From contig JAEYNR010000027.1 in assembly GCA_023412475.1 (NCBI GenBank), forward strand, positions 1 through 12,280: a stretch of DNA of 12,280 nt, written 5' to 3'. Below are positions 1-8,567 of the stretch, piece by piece; position 1 is the first letter of the stretch, and every line of letters begins with the position of its first letter. Both the position numbers and the translations under genes were made by a program. This DNA is from Fibrobacterota bacterium (lineage in GTDB: Bacteria > Fibrobacterota > Chitinivibrionia > Chitinivibrionales > Chitinispirillaceae). Under the pieces are notes generated by a model. That model searched no databases. It was given only the letters and a program-made list of their open reading frames with translations, and was not told the DNA's origin.

Positions 1-221
1 TTAACTAAAAGCATCTTTGCCACTTTTTTATACTTAAAAAATCTCAAGCAAACGCTTCAGAGCAGAACGAAATTTAGTTTGTTGACAATATCCCCACACA
101 GTAAACAAGCTCACACCACTTCTCAGAGGTGATTGTTCCTTATTTCTACATTATAGATTCTGAGTTGGTTATTGTGCTTTATTGTACTGTTCAGAGTGAA
201 GAGGAAAAAGAAAAATCAAAT
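1..221. other. Intergenic region with no supported gene
   Basis: I see no convincing gene here. One plus-strand frame is open from base 1 to a TGA at 129-131, so the tail of an upstream gene could end there, but the peptide is not recognisable. The other two plus frames stop within the first ten bases. A TTGACA hexamer at 82-87 has no matching -10 at normal spacing. Just past the tamA-like stop, the minus strand is T-rich (about 201-222) without a clear preceding hairpin. Confidence 0.4.
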
Positions 222-2012
222 TTAAAAAGCAAGTCCTATCCCGAAAGAAAATCCTCCTTCAAAGGGAAACTCTCTATTGAGCTGGAATCCATAATCGAGC
301 CGAATCGGACCAACCGGAGTTCCTATTCGCAAGCCCGGTCCTATTGACCAGTGAAAAGAGGCAAGGTCAAATTGGCGGGGAACAGTCCAAATCCCTCCAC
401 CCTCAACAAAAATAACCCCCCGAAGTATGCCAGCTACAGGAAATGAAAGTTCCATAGGAGTTATTACCATCGCGAAATTACCCCCCAGTACTTCGCCGCT
501 TTCACTAATAAGTGCTAACTCTCTCTCAGCATATCCTCTGATCACCCTTATCCCTTCCGGACCAAAATAGAACTGTTTCTGCACCGGAACCTGGTCTCCG
601 GCATACCCACGTATATATCCACCATAGATTGCAGTTGAAGCTGACAAGGAATTAAAAAACGGAAAATAAAGCCTGATATCGCCATTAATCCGGTAAAAAT
701 CACTGCTCCAGGGGATAAAACCCAATCCTGCAATCTCTGCCTCTAAGTATGCAAAAATTGCTCTTCCAGGAGTAAAAACCGATCTGCGGGTATCACGGCT
801 CAGACCTGCTCCCAGAAGAAAAATGTTCTCAGGTTGACTTGTAATTAAAGTGTCGATCTCCAGGGGTTCATCTATCCAGGAGGTCCTTTCCGCTTGTGTA
901 AAGAGTCTAAACCGATTGAACCTGCCAGCTTTTCGGGTAAGACTCAGGATCCCTCCGCCAAAAGCACCCGAAAAAGTAGGTACTTCCAGTCTCTGCAAAT
1001 ATCCGGTGATATCTGCATCAAAATTTCTGCTGAATATTCTGGGATAAGAATAGCTCAATCTTGCAGAAAGAATATCAAATGAAGCTCTGGTGGTTAAGGC
1101 GATTCTATGACCCAGCCCAAAAAGGTTTCGATAAGCAGCACTCAAGTCGCCATAGATTCCATCCGAAGTGCTGTAGCCACCACCGGCTAATAGCTCAAAC
1201 ATTTGCGCTTCGGAGACTCTGACTGAAACCGGAACAGTCACCGTCTCTGCATCGGTGCTCTGTAAGCTGTCCATAGGCTCTATACGTACATAGTCAAAGA
1301 GGCCGGTGTTGTACAATCCACCGATATTCCGGGAGATTTTTGTTGAAGAGAGCACCTGGTCTGTCTTTAAATCCACTTCCTTAAGAATCACCTCTTTGTG
1401 AACTTTTCTGTTGCCAACAATCTTAAGCGGACCAGTTTTCACCAGAGGTCCTTCAAAAACCCGATAGATCAGATCTGCTCTGGAGCTTATGGAGTCCATT
1501 CTTATCTGATATTTCACTTCAGAAAAAAGATAGCCGTGAGACACAAGACTGTCACTAATGATGTAAATTCCCTTTTCGACCGATGCAGAATCGAAAGGAT
1601 CACCATCTTTTAAGGGAATCCATTTATAGAGAGTGGAACTTTCAAACACCTTATTACTGTTAAAAGTTATGGAGTCAATCAGAGTCTGTCTTCCTTCTTT
1701 GATGTTTATAAGGATTCCTACTTTCAGATTTTTTCTGTTGCGGCTTATCCGTTCGATTTTTGCGGTTGCACTCAGATATCCGTTCTGATGATAAAATTTT
1801 TCGACAGCATCAAGATCATTGGCCAAGGTAGTAAAGGAATAGTCTGATCTTTTGAAAAGTCCTGGGGGCTGAAGTTTCATCTGTTCAAGGAGTTTCTGAC
1901 TGGTAATCTCACTATTGCCGGCAAATTGAATATTGGCAACAGTCCATTTCTCATTCTGTGCAAAAACGGTAAAAAAAGAGAATAGAATTATCCATTCTCC
2001 ATAGAAACGCAT
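222..2012 (-). CDS. tamA: TamA-like outer-membrane insertase (POTRA + Omp85 barrel)
   Basis: This 596-residue Omp85-superfamily protein should act in the outer membrane with the TamB-like protein encoded just upstream, inserting proteins or supporting lipid transport. Residues 1-18 form a signal peptide with a likely cut after VFA. About three POTRA-like units follow (roughly 22-109, 110-192 and 193-270; phrases such as NIQFAGN and KIVGNRKV are typical first strands). A beta-barrel runs from about 272 to the C-terminus. The barrel has the Omp85 loop-6 motif as IRGY (Arg492), a GPIRLDYGF strand, and ends in Phe as usual. The length is close to E. coli TamA (577) and too short for BamA with five POTRAs. 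Start: ATG preceded by CAGGAG about six bases upstream, inside the end of tamB. The TamA rather than BamA assignment rests on POTRA count and on the neighbour. Confidence 0.85.
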   Translation of the reverse strand: MRFYGEWIILFSFFTVFAQNEKWTVANIQFAGNSEITSQKLLEQMKLQPPGLFKRSDYSFTTLANDLDAVEKFYHQNGYLSATAKIERISRNRKNLKVGILINIKEGRQTLIDSITFNSNKVFESSTLYKWIPLKDGDPFDSASVEKGIYIISDSLVSHGYLFSEVKYQIRMDSISSRADLIYRVFEGPLVKTGPLKIVGNRKVHKEVILKEVDLKTDQVLSSTKISRNIGGLYNTGLFDYVRIEPMDSLQSTDAETVTVPVSVRVSEAQMFELLAGGGYSTSDGIYGDLSAAYRNLFGLGHRIALTTRASFDILSARLSYSYPRIFSRNFDADITGYLQRLEVPTFSGAFGGGILSLTRKAGRFNRFRLFTQAERTSWIDEPLEIDTLITSQPENIFLLGAGLSRDTRRSVFTPGRAIFAYLEAEIAGLGFIPWSSDFYRINGDIRLYFPFFNSLSASTAIYGGYIRGYAGDQVPVQKQFYFGPEGIRVIRGYAERELALISESGEVLGGNFAMVITPMELSFPVAGILRGVIFVEGGGIWTVPRQFDLASFHWSIGPGLRIGTPVGPIRLDYGFQLNREFPFEGGFSFGIGLAF

Positions 2013-2030
2013 TTTATCTCCTGTAGATAA
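2013..2030 (-). promoter_or_regulatory. Shine-Dalgarno of tamA-like gene inside the tamB end
   Basis: On the minus strand, CAGGAGATAAA immediately precedes the tamA-like ATG. The ribosome binding site overlaps the last codons and TAA stop of the tamB-like gene, with one base between stop and start. This supports the chosen start and suggests translational coupling, which would link the amounts of the two partner proteins. Confidence 0.75.
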
Positions 2031-5000
2031 ACCTCACTCCGGCATCAGAATTACCTCTGGAATCAGTTCTTCCGATTAACCGCAACTGTGGAAACACCCG
2101 ATACATCACCTGAACTGCATACTGGCCTATATCGGTGACATCGGTCTGATAAGAGACGGAAATCCTGGATGTGAGGTTCTGACTGACAGTCAATGACAAG
2201 CCGCCATTTTGTTCAAAAATATTACCGGAAATACTTACATTTCCAAGACCGGTGACCTGTTCGATATATTGTGAACCCAGACCAGTTAAATATGAGCTTA
2301 AGATTTGGCCGCCACGGGTCTGAAAACCGGGCCCACCCTGGGTTCCTCCAAAAGTCAGCAGGTTAATTATCTCCTGTTGCTCAAGTGGGGGATTGGAAGT
2401 TAGGGTGATATTTGGATTTTTCATTGTTCCTCTGACCTGGACATTGACATTATAATCGGGCTGAATCACGGTTGTAAAGTCCTGGGCTTCTGAACTGGCA
2501 GTAATTTCGAGTGTGGGGTTGATTTCTGTTGCGCTGAATTGTCGCAGTGTGCCCTCCTGTATTTCGAAATCACGGTCCAGATACCGGACCCTGCCCTCTT
2601 CGATATTCAACACACCGTTAAAGTGGGGCCTTGTTGCCGATCCAGATATTGACATTTTACCATCCAGAAGAAATCTTCCCAGGTTTGAATCGATCAGAAA
2701 GTTACTGTTCAGGTCAATTTGAGTATCAAGTCTTATTTTTTGCAATACAGCAGGAGGCATTGATGGACCTCCTCTACCCTCTGTGAAGGCATCAAGAAGT
2801 TCTGAGACTGTGAAAACTTTTTCTACCCTTGAGTCATTCAGTTTAATCCTGGCATCCAGCAGATAACTGTTTCCGCTTTTATAGATGCGGGTTAGTGCAT
2901 CCTTAATTCCAATTTGAACGGCATCCAGACAATTGATGCTCAGGTCCTTTATGGTAAAACTGGAATTGAAATCCTCTATTGCATTTGTACTCAGCAAAAC
3001 TTCTGCATTTCCACTCAAGTGCCCGTCAGCCCATTTTCCATCAATGGTATCCAGAATGATCCGGTTGTTTTCAAGGTTTATAGATGCATCGAAGGGACCG
3101 GCAACTCCATTGCAATTATTCAAATAAAAACGCAGATCATCGACCTTCAGGCTACCTTCTGAATCAAACCTCGAAAGCCTTCCTTTTCCTGAGGCGACAC
3201 CCTGTTCTATATATGCAGCGGGAATCAGGTTATTGACCATTGTAACAGGGACTCTCTTTAAACGGAAATTTATATAAGGATTATTTTTTTCTTTTAGGGC
3301 AAATGGAATCAGGCCATCAAGATACAAAGAGCCTTCATTTTCAAATTTGCTGGAGAGTGAATCGATTCGCAGGCTTTTCCCGTAAAGATTTCCATATACT
3401 CGCGTGTCAAATGATCTGTTTTCATTCAGTTCGATTGACTTAGAAAGAAGCGAGAAGTCAACTACCGGATCCCTGAGTGTGCCATTGAGCACCGCACCTG
3501 CTTTTAACCCAGATACTTTCATAGTTTGTGATTGCCAATTAAGGGTATCTGCTATAGCCATCAATTTACCATTTAAATACCATAATCCCTTTTTAATCTC
3601 TGCTTCTGCATCACCCTGAATCTTTCCACGAACAAATAACCCCGGGAAAAATGTTTCCACCAATTCTCCGAATTCAAAATCACGAGCAATGAATCGGATC
3701 ACGGTTCCATCCTGCAGCGGCCTGATCTGCTGCAAACAAAGCTTCTGAAAAGGAGCCTGCAGTGAGGTAAGCAGAACCGATACACTGTCTTTTTTTCCAA
3801 TCACCCTAAGATTGCCATTAAGCTCTTGAGGATCTAAGGTAAAAGCACCCAGAAATAGATAAGGATTTGGCAGGATCAGGGCTTGCTCTCTTAAATCTAA
3901 AATCAAGCTTCCGGTGCGCAAACAGTATTGCTTATCTAAGAGTGCATCTACCTGCACGACTCCTTCTATACAGGGCGAAAGAGGCATTTGAGGAAACAGC
4001 AAACCGATTCTGGCATAATCGATTACATTGGTGATAAAGACAGAATCATTGATATATTGTGATATTGAGCGCAACTGAAGTGCAGCAGATTTGCCAGAGC
4101 TTACTTTCGATAATAACTTAAGAGAATACCCTGCTTTTATAATATCAAATGTTCCGGCAGTTTTCAGTGAGAGAGTATCCTTAATTACCGACAACGTGTC
4201 TATGCTTACACGGTTATTACCATAATGCAGTGAGGCCGAAAAGCTGTCCGCCCCCCAGTCCTGATAACCCGGTTCAATTATCTGTATACTTGAGCTGAGC
4301 TCCGGCTCAAGAAGGTTTCCCTTTGCTTGAAGAGTGGCATTCAAGTTACCATGTAAATTTTTAACTCCTGGTATGATTACCTTCTGCATATCGGCTGTAA
4401 TAATTGTAAGCAAGCTGTCTATAAACCATTCTTCGGCATAAGTTAAAGAGGATATTAGATCTGAAAGGCGAAACCCTCTCCAGAATAATGAATCTGACAA
4501 AATGTTGAGAGTCAATCGGGGATTTTTAAACAGGTTACAAAATGATGCATCGAGGAGAAGATCACCCTTTATGGGATGTTTCAAGAAGTAGGAACTCAGT
4601 GATGCCGGTTTTCTGATTCTTCCCTTTATGCTTCCTTCCATTTCATCAAATGGCACGACTTTTCCCTGGCCGTAAAAGCGGTTACCATTACCAATAAGAG
4701 ATTGTAAAGACCAGTTGTTGTTATTAACACTCAATGAAGTCCACAGTGTGTCAATATTCAGAGGTCCTCTCTCTGAAGCTGCAACTGTTAGAAAGGCGTC
4801 TTTTGGAAATTCATCCAGATTGTTGCCAGATCCTTTCAGATAAGTGGTGGCCAGACCTGTAATTGCGGGATATTTCAAATTTAAATATTCGGCAATTAAT
4901 CCCATATTGATCTTTTCACCCAGAGCTTCAAGGTTGTACCCTCTGAATTGAGGACTGCTGAAAATATCTTTTAATATGACAGATGCTTCTATACTTACAG

Positions 5001-5997
5001 AGGCAAACTGGTTGTGCAAATAAGAATCCATTCTCAGAGTATCATTCTGATTCAGATGTGCATGCATATAGAAAGTATCAATATTGATATCGCGGTATAA
5101 AAGAGATGATGAATTCAGGGTTGTTTTTATATCGGGAGAGGAAAGAGTGCCTGTTAATTCAAATTGAGCGTTAACAGTACCTCCGATCCGGTGATTTGCA
5201 GGGATTAAATTATAGGTCAAGGGAGTTAAATTTGCAGTCAACTTTCCGTGAAGATCGAAAAAATGGTTGAAATTTAAGGGTGCCTGTCCATATACTGACA
5301 GATTCAATTGGTTCCCTTCCATAGTAAAATCAGCTACATGTAAAAGAGAATCCAATAGCTTTGCATTAAAGTATAATTTATTAAAATTCATATTCAGGTG
5401 GGGTGAAAGAATTTCGAGACGCTCTGATGTAAATTTCGCCTGCAGAGAATCAAACCTGGTGCAGCCTTTAATATTCTCTACTGTAACTAATCCAAGCTTG
5501 ATGTCAAAATATTTCAGATTAACATTGTGTATACAGACAATACCGATTTCCAGTTGCCATTCCGGTTTATTCTTTTTCGGAGACTTTTTAGAGGGCTGCG
5601 GGAGACCAGGAATTTTAAAGGTACCGGATTTATCTTTTATCGCATACAAGTTTCCACCCGTTGCTCTGATACTTGGCAGGGAAATTCTGTGCTTTAAAAG
5701 AGGTAGAAGGGCAAAATTTATCTGAAGTCTGTTAATAGAAACTGAATCATGATATGGGGCTGATGTTTTTATTTTGACTGAATAGAGGTCGATGGAGGTC
5801 AAAAGGTTGGTAGAGTAGGAGATTATTGAGAGAGTTCCCCTTATGGACTTATTCACCTGCTTTTCGGCTAAATTCAGCAGATATCTTTGTACAGGGGGAA
5901 GCTGTACTATCAGTAGAAGTGAAAAGTAGAGTCCGATCAGTACTGCTACAGTCCAAACCAGGATCAGGGCAACTTTTTTGAGTGCATTCTTTATCAT
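2014..5997 (-). CDS. tamB: TamB-like translocation and assembly module protein
   Basis: This 1327-residue protein is a member of the TamB/AsmA-like family (formerly DUF490). Such proteins are inner-membrane-anchored beta-helical rods that span the periplasm; the family is implicated in outer-membrane protein assembly and phospholipid transport. An N-terminal hydrophobic segment (about residues 8-32) follows a short Lys-rich start and acts as signal anchor. The long middle is a repetitive beta-rich region of short hydrophobic strands. The last roughly 200 residues carry the conserved C-terminal domain: GVLNIEEGRVRYLDRDFEI, then NPTLEITA, a VRGTMKNPNITLTSNPPL segment, and EIINLLTFGG. E. coli TamB is 1259 residues, so this is slightly long but normal for the family. 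Start: ATG with an AAAGG sequence about 9 bases upstream. Its stop is one base before the tamA-like start, so the two are probably co-transcribed and translationally coupled. Confidence 0.92.
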   Translation of the reverse strand: MIKNALKKVALILVWTVAVLIGLYFSLLLIVQLPPVQRYLLNLAEKQVNKSIRGTLSIISYSTNLLTSIDLYSVKIKTSAPYHDSVSINRLQINFALLPLLKHRISLPSIRATGGNLYAIKDKSGTFKIPGLPQPSKKSPKKNKPEWQLEIGIVCIHNVNLKYFDIKLGLVTVENIKGCTRFDSLQAKFTSERLEILSPHLNMNFNKLYFNAKLLDSLLHVADFTMEGNQLNLSVYGQAPLNFNHFFDLHGKLTANLTPLTYNLIPANHRIGGTVNAQFELTGTLSSPDIKTTLNSSSLLYRDINIDTFYMHAHLNQNDTLRMDSYLHNQFASVSIEASVILKDIFSSPQFRGYNLEALGEKINMGLIAEYLNLKYPAITGLATTYLKGSGNNLDEFPKDAFLTVAASERGPLNIDTLWTSLSVNNNNWSLQSLIGNGNRFYGQGKVVPFDEMEGSIKGRIRKPASLSSYFLKHPIKGDLLLDASFCNLFKNPRLTLNILSDSLFWRGFRLSDLISSLTYAEEWFIDSLLTIITADMQKVIIPGVKNLHGNLNATLQAKGNLLEPELSSSIQIIEPGYQDWGADSFSASLHYGNNRVSIDTLSVIKDTLSLKTAGTFDIIKAGYSLKLLSKVSSGKSAALQLRSISQYINDSVFITNVIDYARIGLLFPQMPLSPCIEGVVQVDALLDKQYCLRTGSLILDLREQALILPNPYLFLGAFTLDPQELNGNLRVIGKKDSVSVLLTSLQAPFQKLCLQQIRPLQDGTVIRFIARDFEFGELVETFFPGLFVRGKIQGDAEAEIKKGLWYLNGKLMAIADTLNWQSQTMKVSGLKAGAVLNGTLRDPVVDFSLLSKSIELNENRSFDTRVYGNLYGKSLRIDSLSSKFENEGSLYLDGLIPFALKEKNNPYINFRLKRVPVTMVNNLIPAAYIEQGVASGKGRLSRFDSEGSLKVDDLRFYLNNCNGVAGPFDASINLENNRIILDTIDGKWADGHLSGNAEVLLSTNAIEDFNSSFTIKDLSINCLDAVQIGIKDALTRIYKSGNSYLLDARIKLNDSRVEKVFTVSELLDAFTEGRGGPSMPPAVLQKIRLDTQIDLNSNFLIDSNLGRFLLDGKMSISGSATRPHFNGVLNIEEGRVRYLDRDFEIQEGTLRQFSATEINPTLEITASSEAQDFTTVIQPDYNVNVQVRGTMKNPNITLTSNPPLEQQEIINLLTFGGTQGGPGFQTRGGQILSSYLTGLGSQYIEQVTGLGNVSISGNIFEQNGGLSLTVSQNLTSRISVSYQTDVTDIGQYAVQVMYRVFPQLRLIGRTDSRGNSDAGVRFIYRR

Positions 5998-6177
5998 AGA
6001 AATCGCCTTTAAAGATAAAGGGGCAAGTATCGAAAAGTTTCAAAACATGTGCCAGATTAACCGCTCTACTCTGGTATGTTATTTGCAGTCTTACCCCCAA
6101 CAAGCAACCGATGCTATATTTATGAAGTTTCAAAAAGAGAGCCTATTCATCATCACAACAAGAGTGGAATAAACGCC
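5998..6177. promoter_or_regulatory. Divergent intergenic region between tamB-like and mltD-like genes
   Basis: About 180 bp separate the two divergent starts, so promoters for both envelope transcription units must lie here. I see no strong sigma-70 box pair on either strand. A TATATT at 6115-6120 could be a -10 for the mltD-like gene, but no good -35 stands 17 bases upstream. On the minus strand, a TTGAAA about 40 bases before the tamB-like start lacks a convincing -10. A plus-strand frame is open upstream of the mltD-like ATG from 6076, but it does not look like protein. Confidence 0.5.
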
Positions 6178-8283
6178 ATGAATCTGTTTTCAAAAAAGCA
6201 GCTCCTCCTGCTATTTGCTTCATTCTCCATTTCTGCTGCAGCTCAGCTTTTTCCTGAACCCGATATTATTAAAGGAAATGTTCAATTCTGGAAAAAAATC
6301 TACTCTGAAGTCTTATTAGAGGAAGGGTTACTTCATGACCGTGATTATCCGCTGGTTATTTATGAGAAAATCGATCTGAGTTCGATTCCCGAAAAGAAAA
6401 GATCAGAACACATTGAATTCAGGAAAAAAAATTATATAACTGTGCTTAAAGGAGTTTCAGAAAAATCCAGGTTAGATGAAGAGCAGAAAAGGTTACTGGA
6501 ACTATTTAAAACCCACACCAATCTGGAGGCTTTAAAGGGAGCAGGTGATCGTATGCGGTTTCAGTTGGGTCAGAAGCAGAGATTCAAGGCGGGGCTGGAG
6601 CGCTCTTTCATGTACCTGGATACAATCAGTTCAATACTTAAAAAGTATGGTCTTCCTGATCAGTTAAAGTATCTGCCCCATGTGGAATCTTCATTTGATC
6701 CGCAAGCCTACTCCCGGGTGGGCGCTGCGGGAATGTGGCAGTTCATGCGCAGTACAGGAAAGCTTTTTATGACAATAAATTACGACATTGATCAAAGGCT
6801 GGATCCGATAATAGCTTCTGATGCTGCGGCCAGACTCCTCAGCCTTAATTTCGAGCAGTTGCAATCGTGGCCACTGGCGATAACTGCCTATAATCATGGT
6901 CTTGCCGGAATGAAAAAGGCGGTTAATACTTTAAAAACCAACGATATCGGTGAAATTCTGCTTAAGCATGAGAGCCCCTCATTTAAGTTTGCCTCCAAAA
7001 ATTTCTATGCCTCATTTATTGCAGCAATGAGACTGGCAGACAGCGCTTCTCATTATTTTCCGGATCTGGTTCCTCAGAAGGCCATTGCCCGTAAATCCTT
7101 GATCATAGATACCAAGATTACCCCTTTTCAGCTTTGCCAGATAACAGGAATCACACTGGATCTTTTCAAACAGTATAATCCGTCCATAAGACCCAGTGTT
7201 TACTCACAGCAAAAGAGGATTCCGTCGGGATATTCCGTATCGCTTCCGGACACCGTATCCATAGAAAAGCTTCAGGTGGCACTCTCCACTCTGAAACCGG
7301 AATCGCTTCAGGGATTATCGGAAAAGGGAGCCTATTATACGGTGCGTAGAGGTGATAATCTAATCGGTATCGCTGGTAAGTATGGCATTTCACCAACAGA
7401 GCTGGCGTCTATCAACTCTATCGTAAAGATAAACAGGATTTTTGAGGGGCAGGTTCTGAGGATTCCCGATAAAGCCGAAATATCGGTGGTTACAGCCACT
7501 TCGGATTCGACAGCTAAAAAAGCTGCAGATTCCATATCAAGGACAGTAAATTTAAAGGACAGTTCAAAAATCATGGAAGTACTCAGTGAGATTATGGAGC
7601 CGGAGAGTACAATTACCAGTATCAATATCGATTCTGCTAAAAACAGTTCTACACATATAATAAGCAACACCTTACTCTCTTCACCGGCAGTTTCTTTAAG
7701 CGAAACCGGAAAAGAAGACAGCGTGGATAATTCTTCCAGCCAATTCGATGCTACTGTATATGATTTGGGGCTTAAACTGGTTCCCGGTGGGGCCAGTGCT
7801 TCGATAAAGGTAAACATTGGAGAATCGGTTATCCGATATGCAGAATGGATGAATGTCTCGGTTTCCTCTATTATAAGGCTCAATGATATGAAAAATTACC
7901 GTTTGAAACTGGGGAAAAAGATAAGTATTCCGGTTTATTCTAATAGCGACCTGAAAAAATTTGAAACGAATCGTCTTGAATATCTTATGGCCATTGAAGA
8001 GGATTTTTATTCCAGATATGAGGTTATTGATCAGTTCAGTTATACTCTAAAAAGGGGTGATTCTTTCTGGAAAATCAGCTCCAGGAACAAGATTCCACTT
8101 TGGCTGTTAAAAAAGGCTAATAAGGAGATCGATTTTTCTTCTCCCAGAAGAGGCACCAGAATAAAAGTTCCGGTAGTAGATGCCAAAGACTCGCACGAAC
8201 CTCCGATTTTAGAAGATGCCCCGGCAGGAGAACCCGTGTTGCAGAGCGAAATTATAGAAAGCCTTGAAGAGGCGAAGGAGTAG
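6178..8283 (+). CDS. mltD: MltD-like membrane-bound lytic murein transglycosylase with LysM repeats
   Basis: This 701-residue secreted enzyme should cleave the MurNAc-GlcNAc bond of peptidoglycan, forming 1,6-anhydro ends, in the periplasm. I start it at ATG 6178 rather than 6076 because a clean signal peptide begins there (Lys-containing start, LLLLFASFSISAAA, cut before Gln). No lipobox Cys is visible, so lipidation is not predicted. The SLT/GH23 domain covers about 150-310: the catalytic Glu is Glu170 in HVESSFDP, followed by GAAGMWQF (182-189) and AYNHG (237-241), all as in family 1D. A degenerate LysM-like stretch lies near 318-360. A clear LysM is at 386-432 (YYTVRRGDN to LRIP), a weaker one at about 542-590, and another at about 622-667 (YTLKRGDSFWKIS). 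A Ser/Thr-rich linker spans about 433-540, and the tail is acidic. E. coli MltD is 452 residues, so this is an extended form. Confidence 0.92.
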   Translation: MNLFSKKQLLLLFASFSISAAAQLFPEPDIIKGNVQFWKKIYSEVLLEEGLLHDRDYPLVIYEKIDLSSIPEKKRSEHIEFRKKNYITVLKGVSEKSRLDEEQKRLLELFKTHTNLEALKGAGDRMRFQLGQKQRFKAGLERSFMYLDTISSILKKYGLPDQLKYLPHVESSFDPQAYSRVGAAGMWQFMRSTGKLFMTINYDIDQRLDPIIASDAAARLLSLNFEQLQSWPLAITAYNHGLAGMKKAVNTLKTNDIGEILLKHESPSFKFASKNFYASFIAAMRLADSASHYFPDLVPQKAIARKSLIIDTKITPFQLCQITGITLDLFKQYNPSIRPSVYSQQKRIPSGYSVSLPDTVSIEKLQVALSTLKPESLQGLSEKGAYYTVRRGDNLIGIAGKYGISPTELASINSIVKINRIFEGQVLRIPDKAEISVVTATSDSTAKKAADSISRTVNLKDSSKIMEVLSEIMEPESTITSINIDSAKNSSTHIISNTLLSSPAVSLSETGKEDSVDNSSSQFDATVYDLGLKLVPGGASASIKVNIGESVIRYAEWMNVSVSSIIRLNDMKNYRLKLGKKISIPVYSNSDLKKFETNRLEYLMAIEEDFYSRYEVIDQFSYTLKRGDSFWKISSRNKIPLWLLKKANKEIDFSSPRRGTRIKVPVVDAKDSHEPPILEDAPAGEPVLQSEIIESLEEAKE

Positions 8284-8567
8284 AGAGGTGGCTGTCTGTC
8301 GCTTTTTATTATTTACTCCTGAGCTTTCTTTATCTTCAAAAATAATCAGAACTCTTGTTGCAGTGGTGTCCCATTCTTCTACGATATTTTTCATTTTTAA
8401 TAAACTCAAAATTACCCAGCAGGCTTTGAGAGGCGAAATCCCTGCTGGAAAGCGCGCGTCTGCGGTAGGAATTTTAGCTGGTTAGCCGACCCGAATAGAA
8501 AGCGAAACACATAAATAGTTGAATTTAAATTGGGATACGGCTTTGAATCACTCAAAAAAAGTAAACA
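8284..8567. other. Intergenic region between mltD-like gene and CNNM gene
   Basis: The two genes converge here. The stretch holds an imperfect hairpin (8416-8448) and, on the minus strand, a coding-like frame from ATG 8394 running antisense into the mltD-like 3' end. There is an A/T palindrome AATTTAAATT at 8522-8531. No clear intrinsic terminator with an adjacent T-run is visible for either gene. Confidence 0.4.
8416..8448. repeat. Inverted repeat / hairpin, 8-bp arms
   Basis: CCAGCAGG at 8416-8423 and CCTGCTGG at 8441-8448 are perfect reverse complements around a 17-base loop. No T-run follows directly on the plus strand, and the minus side is only weakly T-rich, so a terminator role between the convergent genes is possible but not shown. 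Confidence 0.5.

Noticed and set aside
82..110. TTGACA -35-like hexamer
   Set aside because: No -10-like sequence at 16-18 bases, and no plus-strand gene follows.
5267..5725. Plus-strand 152-codon open frame within the tamB-like gene
   Set aside because: It lies wholly antisense to a well-supported gene, and its composition and lack of recognisable motifs fit a shadow frame.
7335..7883. Minus-strand 182-codon open frame within the mltD-like gene
   Set aside because: It is antisense to the LysM region; its Ser/Leu/Glu-rich composition is a by-product of the linker codons.
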